A stretch of DNA of 64,000 bases from Xenia sp. Carnegie-2017 (lineage: Eukaryota > Cnidaria > Anthozoa > Malacalcyonacea > Xeniidae): contig NW_025813526.1 in assembly GCF_021976095.1 (NCBI RefSeq), positions 10,319,577-10,383,576 of the forward strand. Reading direction: 5' to 3'. The translations under genes and the position numbers were made by a program. The notes under the pieces are model-generated. The model saw only the letters and a list, made by a program, of their open reading frames with translations, searched no databases and had not been told where the DNA came from. This document shows, one piece after another, positions 22,985 through 32,615 of the stretch. Every line of letters starts with the position of its first letter. The stretch's first letter is position 1.

Positions 22985-23642
22985 TCATTGTATCTTTCCA
23001 CGAATAAAATGAAAAAAATCAGCTTCAATATAATCCAGCATTAATTTTGCTAAGGTTAATATGAACCTTACACAATAATTGCACTTTTCACAGTTCTGAA
23101 ATTTACTTTCGCAGAGTTCCTTAAATATGTTCATAACTTTCTTTTTTTCGAAATAGACCATAATTTTTCCTAGCAAAAAATTAACATAAAAATCTCTTAT
23201 ACTCTTTTAAAACCCGTACCCTGATACATTGGATTATGCAAATAAAATATTTAAAACTTTATCAAGATCTTTAATACCATGAAAGTTCTTTACATATTGT
23301 CTGACTTTTATAATAAATTGTTTTTGCATCGCTATTAAAAAATCTGCGGGTAATTGGTACACGTCTTTACAATAAAATTTTATGATAAATTCCCCTCCAA
23401 AAAAATTTTCATCAGTATGATACAAATACTCTTTCAAATATATCATTAATCGTTTTCTATACCGTGTGATCATCTATAAATTTTTCTATAAAATAATTTA
23501 CAATGAATTTTCTAACATATTTAAAGTCATACTTCGTAAATAAAATACAAATAGTATTAAATTCAAGTTTTTCCTCAACAAATAGCAAGTGGTCAACCAT
23601 TTCCAACAAGATTCCAAATGATTTCCAACAAGATAAATTCAA
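22985..23642 (-). pseudogene. Unrecognised minus-strand gene remains
   Basis: Frames at 23457-23642 (MNLSCWKSFGILLEMVDHLL), 23234-23473 (YLKEYLYHTDENFFGGEF) and 22985-23176 (NCEKCNYCVRFILTLAKLML) run consecutively. The content is helical and Phe/Tyr/Lys-rich with a C-x2-C-x2-C cluster in the last. Spacing suggests one or two broken accessory genes of the Polinton fossil. No function assigned. Confidence 0.35.
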
Positions 23643-23799
23643 CAGAGCTTGAGAAACTTCGATGCAGTTGTGATATTTACACGTTCATAAATACTCTCGT
23701 TACAACAAAATACCCTGTGTTTGCGTTTCACCTTGAACGTTGGTGTCTACATCTCAATACACAGTGTCTGTGTTTGCTAGTTTCCCTTGAACATTCGAG

Positions 23800-24540
23800 A
23801 ACACAAACAAACCCATTTACTGTCATCATATCATTTAAATATCAATTAAACATCTGTGACTGGTACAATCTGACACTGACTTCATCAGAATGGAAAATGA
23901 ACGTTTTGTATTAAAGCAAGATAAAAAACTGTTTTCAACTCTTTCATGTATATAATAAACAAAGCGAATTGTGTTATGACAAAAATCGTAAGTTTTAATA
24001 CATAAAACCACACCTAAATTCAAAACAGCATTGCATAAACTCGAGAGAATGCTCATAATATCTCAAACAAAATCCGTTTGCTGTCATCACATCTATTAAG
24101 CAATTATCTTCAACACCTGTGACTGGTGCAATCTGACACTGACTTCAACAAAATCGAAAATATGTGTTTTGCATTAAACAAAGATGCTAAAAATATTTTC
24201 ACCACTTTAATGTATTTAATAATCAAAGCGAATTGTTTTATGAAAAAGATCGTATGTTTTAATACATAGAATCACACCTAAATTCAAAACAGAATACTAA
24301 TAATATCTCAAACAAAACCCGTTTGCTGTCATCAAATATAATAAAATATTATCTTTAATTATCTTATGAGTGATTATACAATCTGATACTACTAACTTCA
24401 ACAAAATCGAAAAATATAAGTTTTATTATAAAATCTAGATGCAATTTTCTTTCACCACATTAATATATTGAATACTCAATGCGGTTTAATTTATGAGAAA
24501 AATCGCAAGTTTTAACATATGTGAAACAAGTAAACGCAAC
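23800..24540. repeat. Tandem repeat, about 255 bp, three copies
   Basis: Three diverged units marked by TTTACTGTCATCA / TTTGCTGTCATCA at about 23815, 24078 and 24331. Each is followed by a TGTGACTGGT-like, a CTGACTTCA-like and a TTAATACATA-like block in the same order. It lies between leftward minus-strand genes and rightward plus-strand frames, so it sits where a divergent promoter or an origin might be. That role is inference. Confidence 0.65.
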
Positions 24541-24557
24541 AGCAGTATGTTTGTGGG

Positions 24558-25056
24558 GTGACAAAGTTATATTTTATCAAAAATTTGAACTATAAAATTC
24601 AAGCATTTATTTCATCTACTTCACTTACAAACACACACTTATCGCAAAAGCAGTGGGAAAAAAACAGTGAAAGCAAACACAGACAAAATGGGAAAATGCC
24701 AAGAAGAAAGAATATTGCGATACAGAAGACGCCTAGAAAAAATAAACAACGGTATAGAAAATATAATAAAGCCATATCTGGAAAGAGGTGTACGATGAAA
24801 TGATAAACTTTATTGAAAAAGAATCAATTAAATTTGAAGTAGTCGCCAATCAAGACAAAGACAATTGGAAGACGATATAAAATTAAATGAACTAAAGAAA
24901 AAACAAAAAAAAAGAAGAAAAAAGAAGAAAAAGGAAAACGTAATAAGAAAATGTAAGGATTATTTAGAATTTATTTTTTTAGATGTTGACATATCTGAAT
25001 ATGAAAAACAGCTGCATGTTAATCGTCTAAACAAAATTTTTGATGAGTTATATTAA
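24558..25056 (+). CDS. Two short basic plus-strand frames
   Basis: 24558-24803 (81 aa, Lys/Arg/Gln-rich, TPRKNKQRYRKYNKAI) and 24865-25056 (63 aa, MEDDIKLNELKKKQKKRRKK, then an acidic/hydrophobic helix ending IFDELY). Both look like small basic helical proteins. Family unknown. They start just right of the 255-bp repeats. Confidence 0.35.
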
Positions 25057-25089
25057 ATTTTATATGAACTATATTTCATCACTTTGAAG

Positions 25090-25569
25090 TTATTCATCCA
25101 AGATTGCTTGTGCTAATATTAACTTTACTTGAGTGTTTTCTTTTATTTTTTCATAATCAGTTAACGAATTGTTTAAGCAATCACATTCATCTTGCAAATC
25201 TTGAATATCTTTTAAATACTCAATATGACTTGCTTCATTTTGCTCTTGCTTCTTTTTCAATTCATATTTCAAGGCTTGAATTTCTTTTGGATATTCACTC
25301 CTTTTTGCCTCATTTTGCGTTAACTACTCTTTCAATTCTTCTAATTCACTCTGCAAGTCAAGTATTTGTTTTCTTAATTTGGGAATTTTTTTATAATTTT
25401 CACTAAGTTCGATGTTTACATCATCATCATCGTCAGCTATATAATAAAATTTTCTTTTGAGCCAATTTAATGTGTTTGGACTTTCATCTTCTGATGTATT
25501 TGGACTTGAATTTTCTGATGTGTTTGCATTTGATCCTTGTGATTCTATTTTATTAAACAAACTTAACAA
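25090..25569 (-). pseudogene. Coiled-coil protein remains
   Basis: Minus-strand gene remains. The N-terminal part (from 25569) is Ser/Asn/Glu-rich with repeated SPNTSEDESPNT-type units. It is followed by heptad-like LRKQILDLQSELEELKE, then LKKKQEQNEASHIEYLKD and DLQDECDCLNNSL. The heptad pattern supports a long coiled coil. Broken about once. Function unknown. Confidence 0.45.
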
Positions 25570-26050
25570 ATGTATGACATGTTAATTCTTCAATGCATAC
25601 AATCAATTTCAAACAACGAGTCTTTTATATATGAGCAATAAATGATTTTTCCACAAAAAAAACAAATTTCTTACAAATATTGTATTACAAACCAAAAATA
25701 AATTTAAGCATGCAAATATGAAGCGTTCAAGGTTATCATGGATATAATAACCATATATAGTAATAAAAATATGTAGTAATTCTTCATTGACGTCAAACAA
25801 TGCAAAGAATCCCAATTAGTAAATTCTAGACGCTGAGTAATGTCAATCACATTGAAAAGTCAAGGTTATATTCTAAACTTAACCAAAAAATAGTATCAGT
25901 TTTTACCAAGTACAACCAAGGTTATGTAGCAAGTTAAACCAACGGTAATCATATCATAAATGGATAAAATGAAAGGAAATACTATTTTTATACAAATTCG
26001 AGTAGTATATAAGATCATAATCGTTAAAATGTTTTTATTATAAAGAGAAA
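25570..26050. other. Polinton spacer, no reliable gene
   Basis: Contains only a 68-codon minus-strand frame (25609-25815) without recognisable features and AT-rich DNA before the next plus-strand gene. Confidence 0.35.
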
Positions 26051-26726
26051 ATGGCATCAAACGTGTCATATGAAGATTTTTTACTTTATTTGAAAGATAA
26101 AAGAAACAAAAATGGCTTCGATATGTATATAAAAAGATATAAAGAAAAAAATTTAAAGCAAAAGAAAATCAAAAAGAAAATCAATTTCAAGAAGAAAATC
26201 AATTTCAAGAGAATAATGAATATATTTCTCTACAAACACCTATGCTGAATTGGACAAATCTTGAGACAAATACCGAGACAAATTCTGAAAATGAAAATCG
26301 TGAATCATCATCACCAGATTCTCCACAGACAATGGATGAAGATATAGAAGAAATAAGTGATGGTAACAGTCCTTTGAATACTTATCATGATAATATTCAA
26401 AAATAAACTCCTTACCCATAATTAATAATGTACATTCATCAAAAAATTCTCCTACTAAAAAAAATACAACTCTTATGAATATCATGTCTCCAATCTCAAC
26501 TACAAGTATGATGTCGCAAGGCACGATTTCTTTCTTAAATTACAGTATCCCTACACCGCGCACTATTTTAAGAGAACTTGAAGACGTTGAATATAATCAA
26601 GACCAAGGATATACAACACCTCCTCCTGAACAAATGAAGCAAGATCAAGTATTTCCTCATCCCAATCTAGTATTTACAAGTCCTCCTCATAATCTTAATG
26701 AATGGTTAGGAAAAAAATACAATTGA
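26051..26726 (+). pseudogene. Disordered, Lys- then Ser/Pro-rich accessory gene
   Basis: Plus-strand remains beginning MASNVSYEDFLLYLKDKRNK, then a Lys tract containing an 18-bp tandem duplication (KKINFK units). A Ser/Glu-rich region follows (ESSSPDSPQTMDEDIEEISD), then a Pro-rich end (YTTPPPEQMKQDQVFPHP). Composition is that of an intrinsically disordered protein. Broken about twice. No family recognised. Confidence 0.4.
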
Positions 26727-26995
26727 TGGATGCTACTGAAAGTATAAAAAAAAGAGAGGACGTCCGACCAAAAAAAACTTGAAGAATACAACAACGAAAT
26801 CGCTAAAAATCCTGAATACTCTTGTAATATGTTATCTTTTAACACCGAACTAAATTGTGTTAATAGACAATTTTATTTACGTATAAAAGGAAATGTCATA
26901 TGTAAAAATGAGGAAGAAGCAAATTTTTTAATTGATCTATTTGAGAGAAGAAAAGTTACTTGTTCAATTAAAACAACTCAACGAAGAAATTAATT
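26727..26995 (+). pseudogene. AT-hook-like accessory remains
   Basis: A KKRGRPTKKNLEEYNNEI segment near 26745-26795 contains the K-R-G-R-P core of an AT-hook, followed by a helical region with Cys residues up to about 26990. DNA binding in the minor groove is inferred from the motif only. Broken. Confidence 0.4.
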
Positions 26996-27139
26996 TAAAC
27001 AAGAAATGTAGTATTTTCCTAGAAAAATGTCTTAAAATTAACTTATATATATCAATTTGTAAATACTTTATCTAATACTTCATATAATACTTCATATAAT
27101 AAAAAAAATCATGTTTTTCGTATTTTATTGAGGTTAGTA

Positions 27140-27700
27140 TCAGGTTGTACCAGACACGGATCTTAAACACACTCGTTTAATTGATGGTATGGATGTCGGT
27201 GTTAATAAATCAGCTCTACATATCGGACAATTAGAAAATCCTTTTAATAACAATTGTGTCAAACAATCAAAATGTTTTTTTTGGCCGCATTTTAACATTC
27301 CAATTCCAGTTAATGTATCTTCCAAACATATCATACATTCATCATGTTTGTTTTTGCATATATGATATTGATTTTTTCCTTCTTCTTTTTCGAAACACAG
27401 TCCACAAACATCACAATGAAATGATCTATGTAATTCAATTCAAAAAACACCACATTTTACACAATGGTAAGGATCTTTCGAATAATCATCGTAAACCTCA
27501 CATTTGCCACAAAAATAGTCAGCCAATTTTTTCTTACACTTGATACAATGCTGTTGAAATCTTTGCTCAACCCCACATTAATTACACATTATCCAGGAAA
27601 TATCTTTTGGATTGACTATTTTATTGCAAAAATGATCTTTATTATGACAAGGATGACATGAGTAAAATCTTTCACAACATTTAAAATAGAAAGAACAATT
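27140..27700 (-). pseudogene. CHY-zinc-finger/RING E3 ubiquitin-ligase-like relic (RCHY1/PIRH2-like)
   Basis: Minus-strand relic with the full order of zinc modules of the RCHY1 family. A CHY-type part (SCHPCHNKDHFCN, WIMCN) spans about 27590-27670. Paired Cys follow (QQHCIKCKKKLADYFCGKC, about 27500-27560), then YHCVKCG and FHCDVCGLCFEKEEG (27380-27470). A RING-H2 finger CMICLED ... HFDCLTQLLL ... NCPICRADL lies at about 27210-27340. In cells such proteins pass ubiquitin to substrates. Here it lies within Polinton block 2. Broken about two or three times. Family call firm; whether it was element cargo or a captured host gene is open. Confidence 0.8.
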
Positions 27701-28826
27701 TTATTAGAGTGTATAAATTTGTAAACATACATTGATACTTCTGTATACTAGACATTTTTCCATCAATCTGTTTTTACATGGAAGGGGTAAGTTATATACA
27801 CACACACACATCTTCAACTTATTCAGCTACATAAAAAATTATTTTTTCAACTTTACTGCTCATAAGTTTTTTCATTTGTTTAAAATGTTGGTGATTATCA
27901 TCATTTTCATCCAAATATTTTTTTAATACTTTAATAAATGCTTCAATAAGACATTTTTGTTCCAAGATATATTTATTATCATATACATCAAAAACCATTC
28001 TTAAATTATCTTCTTGACATTCATCAATAACTTAAAAAGATCGCATCCATTTTTTGTGAAAGTTCAGCAATTAATACTATAATTCTGTACAAAACAACCA
28101 TACTATCAATAAGAAATTATATTATGCAATATCCAATACTTTTTCCATATTATATATATCATATAGTTACTATTACAATTTTTTCAATAATATTTTTATA
28201 AAATACTTTAGTCAAATCCAATTCTGTAATATGATTATAATTTTCTTTTTCATCATAATAATAAAATTAGTCACCCATTTTTTCTATAAATATGTCAATA
28301 CTGTCTTTTTGCTGATTATCATCACTTCATCGCATAATTTGAAATTAAATTTTCTTCTATCTTCAATTTCTTTATTAAAAACAATCATTCCACCACTATC
28401 AATGAATTTAGATATATATTCGGATTTATAATAATTTGACTTAAATCTTTTTCTTCATCAAAATCTTCATCGCGCTCAAATATAAAAGTATTACTTTGAG
28501 TTGAAGATTTTATCATCATCAATTAGACAACAAAACATTCAAATGAAAAAATAAGTCTTTTATCAAAGATTTCTCATTAAAAGTGTGTCAAAAAAGGTAA
28601 ACAATTCGAATTCTTCTAAAAAATAGAAAATAAGAAATATGATTAAAAAAAGTGAGAAATTCAATTTTTTTATAAAAATAAGAAATATAATTTTTTTGAA
28701 AAATAAAAGATAAGAAATATTAATTTTCTGTTTATTTACTAAAATATGTAATATATAAATCCTTGATATCTTTGTAGTGGAAGATTAGCATATTAGCATT
28801 GAATAAAGAAAGATGGAAAAAATGAG
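27701..28826. other. Polinton stretch without a recognised gene
   Basis: AT-rich. Short minus-strand fragments such as FIFERDEDFDEEKDLSQII (about 28440-28490) look like decayed accessory coding sequence. A (AC)n run lies at 27798-27810. Confidence 0.35.
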
Positions 28827-29126
28827 ATGTATTACTCTTCCAAAAATAAAGATGGATTGGAAATATTTCATATGGAAAGTCGACATTTCGTGAATTTAAT
28901 GATTTTAGTTCACATCATAATTTCTCCTTTAAAAAGATGTAAGCAATCATTATGTGCAAAATGTATGTATTGTGTAATTGAATCCTTTGTAGAATCAAAC
29001 GTTTTTTCAGAATTTAACAAAATATTACCACTAATAAATGGAGAAACAAAAAAAATTGAAGAAAAGCTTACAGAGAGAATAGATGAATTTATAAATCTTC
29101 TAAAATGGAATTTGAGTTTAATATAA
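28827..29126 (+). CDS. Unrecognised plus-strand frame, 99 aa, with Cys cluster
   Basis: Frame starting MYYSSKNKDGLEIFHMESRH. A Cys cluster CKQSLCAKCMYCVIESF in the middle is followed by a charged helical end (ERIDEFINLLKWNLSLI). The C-x2-C-x2-C spacing recalls the Cys-rich array of block 1, but the H-x3-CC half is absent. Function unknown. Confidence 0.4.
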   Translation: MYYSSKNKDGLEIFHMESRHFVNLMILVHIIISPLKRCKQSLCAKCMYCVIESFVESNVFSEFNKILPLINGETKKIEEKLTERIDEFINLLKWNLSLI

Positions 29127-29300
29127 AAGATATGTATGAAAAAGTAGAAAAAGATATTAAATAAGAAAAAAAAGACAAAAAAAGATTTTTTATTAATTTA
29201 AAATAAATTTATTTTTGTAAAAATGTTGTGTAGTTGGTAATTACAAAAAAAGAAAAAGAAAAAATAAAGGAAAAAACCATAAAAGGAAGCGTGACAATGA

Positions 29301-29700
29301 TTGCTTACTAATAATCATTGTGAGGCTTGCTTTCATGGTATTATATACATGATGTCAAAGAAACTGATAAATGTATCAAGACGAAATACAAGAGAAAAGA
29401 TTAAACCACTGAACTGTATTAACTATGTTGAAAAACACTCAAAGAAATATCCCAATGGAAAGTTTATTTACAAATACAATGCAAATGAATTTCTTTGAAG
29501 AGGAAATATTGTTCATTGGTTGCATAATCGAAAAGAAAGAATTCAACAGAATCAACTTTATTATGAAGGAGATGATGAACTTTTTCAATTTCCATATAAA
29601 TCGAATAGAGGTGAAGTTGAATATATTCCCAATTCATTTTTATGGTTAAACCAAAACTAATATGAATATGTTGGTGTTTGCAGTCGTTTGAAGTCGTTTT
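29301..29700 (+). pseudogene. Unrecognised plus-strand remains
   Basis: Short frames containing NCINYVEKHSKKYPNGKFIY and, in another frame, LFQFPYKSNRGEVEYIPNS. They precede the small right-end gene on the same strand. No family recognised. Confidence 0.3.
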
Positions 29701-29742
29701 TTAAGAACCAACTCAAAGCAATAAAAGCAACCCTCATTTACA

Positions 29743-30074
29743 ATGTGTGACATACCAGCTTCTACAAATTCTTATATATGCGTTTGTGTACAAATAGAAG
29801 ATTCGATTAATTGTTTTTGGGACGATAAAGTTGGTGAAAAGACTGAGTCATATTTGCGATTCTTTGCATTTATGTCATCAGTTAATTGGACTTGGGAAAA
29901 TTTAGAATGTGTGATATACCAACTAAGTCAAGTTTTTATAGATGGTTTTGTACACATTTGGAAGATTGGTTTAACTTGTTTTGGGACTATGAATTTCGTA
30001 AAAAATTTGAGTCCCTTTTCCGATTCTTTATTGTGGATCGTGTATTGAAGCAAGAGAATTTGTATCATCAGTAA
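29743..30074 (+). pseudogene. Tandem pair of 'MCDI...NLYHQ' genes at the right end of block 2
   Basis: Two consecutive copies of the small gene seen at 19459-19689. The first begins MCDIPASTNSYICVC at 29743; the second at about 29905 has the core FYRWFCTHLEDWFNLFWDYE and ends KQENLYHQ at 30074. Together with the copy in block 1 this makes three. A Phe/Trp-rich helical pattern is shared. Function unknown. Confidence 0.5.
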
Positions 30075-30420
30075 ATTGGACTTTGGACTTTCCCTATTAT
30101 CATTTTAAAAAATTGGACTTTTGACTTTCATCAATGTAATTATTTTGTATTGTATTTGAAATATATTTTTTTTTGTAATCCTCTTGCTTATATATTTTGT
30201 ATTACTCTTATTCACTTTTCTAATATATATATATATGTATATTAACACAGGCCTACCCTTCTCTTTTTTTATGTTTACTACCGCTGACTGACTCAAAAAC
30301 GACCCACCTCGTTTTTTTATTATAAAATGTATTAAGACTATTTTTAGATATAATACATTTTATAATAAAAAAACTTGAGCCTGCAATGATATATATACAT
30401 ATATATTAGTTAACTACTAT
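29901..30420 (+). repeat. Right-end repeat of Polinton block 2 (direct copy of 19513-20085)
   Basis: Same sequence order as the end of block 1, finishing TTAGTTAACTAC at about 30407-30418. Beyond this point similarity stops and composition becomes less AT-rich, supporting an element end. Polintons normally have inverted ends; the left partner is not visible here. Confidence 0.75.
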
Positions 30421-30495
30421 AAGTAGTCTTCTTCAAGGCAATGACTGCTGGTTTTTTTGTTTTTGTTATGTTAAACCGAGACACAATATGCGTAA

Positions 30496-30639
30496 AGCCT
30501 GTTTTCAAATAGCCACGTATCGTAACGTATTGTAGCAAAACGTAACTGGGCGCATGCGTGCTTATGCATTTGATGGTCAATTGGCGCAAGGACGCATGCG
30601 TCATGTTACGTACGATACGTGGCTAGTGGAAAACAGTCT
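30496..30639. mobile_element. PIF/Harbinger-type MITE
   Basis: 144-bp element with imperfect terminal inverted repeats (AGCCTGTTTTC / AGACTGTTTTC followed inward by TAGCCACGTATCGTA) and 3-bp duplications TAA at 30493-30495 and 30640-30642. No coding. It sits between the Polinton end and PLE-2. Confidence 0.7.
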
Positions 30640-30659
30640 TAAGCTACAGCTGCTGCGAT

Positions 30660-31240
30660 AACGTGAAAACTTTCATAACCAGACAAAACAAGACTATTTA
30701 AAAAAGACCCAGAAGCATCTCAGAACAAGAACAACCCCCAAATAACCGTAACTGCAGAAAGAAACACCTATGCCCGACGAAGGGAAATTGCCTGAAACAC
30801 AACGTGATTTTTAAAGCCGACGTGACAACGACTGATAACAACGAAAAAAAAACATATAGGGGTTACTGAATGCGCTTTTAAGACACGATATCGAAACCAC
30901 ATTAAATCAATTACGAACATTAAATACCGCAACGAGACAGTTTTTTAGACACTGGAGAAAAACAAACGAAACTACAACATTGAATGGGACTTCATCAAAC
31001 TATTCCACCTCCAAACAAAAACCAAAGAACCTGCCGTCTTTGTATTGAAGGAGGACTACATATCCATAAAGGACGTAAAAAGAACATTTTAAATAAACAT
31101 TCTGATATGTTTAGTGCATGGCATCTTGCAACTTAACCCCTTTTAATAGATGTATATAGTCAGCGAATAGTGAAGAATCTGTCAGTTGCCTGAACATCAC
31201 CCTACGGCGTGAAACTCTGAGTAGCGACAGCAAACACTTG
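30660..31240 (+). pseudogene. PLE-2 copy 1: 3' part of Penelope-like endonuclease with end repeat
   Basis: Plus-strand relic nearly parallel to 51980-52580. It encodes the Cys cluster region and the GIY-YIG-type endonuclease (KTYIGV-like start, then FKTRYRNHIKSI-like) and a C-terminal KPAVF...RRKNILNKHSDMFS segment. Several frame breaks. The 5' part with the reverse transcriptase is missing. It is followed by a hammerhead-bearing end and then by the 235-bp satellite. Confidence 0.75.
31185..31228 (+). ncRNA. PLE-2 hammerhead relic, core mutated
   Basis: GTTGC, then CTGAACA (normal core CTGAAGA, so one core G is changed), a CACC...GGCG hairpin with CTAC loop, GAAAC, GTA and GCGAC. The core change predicts inactivity. 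Compare the intact versions at 51682-51724 and 52512-52555. Confidence 0.55.
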
Positions 31241-31249
31241 TCCATTTTA

Positions 31250-32615
31250 CTATGGTGATAGCCGGGAGGGCACATTGTATATACACTTTGTACATATATA
31301 TATATATATATTTGGAAATTGGTATATATATATATATATATATATACAAAGTGTTTTACAATGTGCCCTCAAACTATCATATTAAATGGTGACTCCCTAC
31401 TTGGGACACAGGACGTACGGTGACACATTGTATGGAATGTATTGTAGAGCCACCACAGTGCTCAAACCTATAAAGGTGAGGTTTGCATATCGCGAACACG
31501 GTGAACGTCTCCATATGAGACTCTCTACACAGTCCGACGTTGCTCAAACTACGCACGCGCAGTGAGCGTAATATACAAATAGTATTACAATGTGCCCTAC
31601 CGGCTATCACCATATTAAAATGGTGACTCCTTCACTTGGGACACAGGACGTACGGTGACACATTGTATGGAATGTATTGTAGAGCCACCACAGTGCTCAA
31701 ACCTATAAGGGTGAGCTTTGCATATCGCGAACACGGTGAACGTCTCCATATGAGACTCGCCACACAATCCGACGGTGCTCAAACTACGCACGCGCAGTGA
31801 GCGTAATATACAAAGCGTATTACAATGTGCCCTCTAGGCTATCACCATATTAAATTGGTGACTCCTGCACTTGGGACACAGGACGTACGGTTACACATTG
31901 TATGGATTGTATTGTAGAGACACCAGAGCGCTCAAACCTATAAAGGTGAGCTTTGCATAAAGCAAAAGCGGTAAACGTCTCTTTATGAGACTCTTTACGC
32001 AATCCGAGAGCGCTCAAACTGCGCAAGCGCAGCGAACGTAATATACAAAGTGTATAACAATGTGCCCTCCCGGCTATCACCATAGTAAAATGGTGACTCC
32101 TGCACTTGGGACACAGGACGTACGGTTACACATTGTATGGATTGTATTGTAGAGTCACCAGAGCGCTCAAACCTATAAAGGTGAACTTTGCATAAAGCGA
32201 AAGCGATAAACGTCTCTTTATGAGATTCTCTACGCAATCCAAGAGTGCTCAAACTACGCACACGTGCAGTGAGCGTAATATACAAAGTGTATTACAATGT
32301 GCCCTCCAGGCTATCACCATATTATATTGGTGACTCCTGCACTTGGGATACAGGACTTACGGTTACACATTATATATATAGCGGTTGCCTGAAGATCGCC
32401 CTACGGCGTGAAACGTTATACGCTCAAACCTATAAAGGTGAGCTTTGCATCAAGCGAATGTGGGGAACATCTCTTTATGAGACTCTCTACGCAATCCTAG
32501 AGCGCTCAAACTGCGCAAGCGCAGTAAGCGTAATATACAAAGTGTATAACAATGTGCCCTCCTGCAGTGAGCGTAATATACAAATTGTATAACAATGTGC
32601 CCTACAAAGTGTATA
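31250..32615. repeat. 235-bp satellite array, about five units
   Basis: Unit starts marked by CTATCACCATATTAAA...GGTGACTCC near 31372, 31605, 31839, 32075 and 32310, a spacing of about 234-236 bp. Each unit includes GGGACACAGGACGTACGG, ACCTATAAAGGTGAG and a GCGCACGCGCAGTGAGCG-type patch. The left edge (31240-31350) is an inverted fragment of a unit around an AT run. A partial PLE-2 hammerhead (core CTGAAGA at 32389-32395, hairpin and GAAAC, no pairing helix I) lies inside the last unit. Another unit is at 52660-52885, again beside PLE-2. Confidence 0.85.

Larger units (their letters stand above)
20083..30420. mobile_element. Polinton fossil, block 2
   Basis: Second AT-rich block. It opens abruptly inside a protein-primed PolB gene (minus), followed by a basic core-like relic, several unknown minus-strand genes, a tandem repeat at 23.8-24.5 kb, plus-strand accessory frames, a CHY-RING relic and the same right-end repeat as block 1. 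No left terminal repeat is seen. It may be an older Polinton into which block 1 inserted, or a rearranged part of one element. Broken in tens of places. Confidence 0.65.

Noticed and set aside
31250-32615. CRISPR-like regular repeats
   Set aside because: The repeats are contiguous 235-bp tandem units without spacers, in animal DNA.
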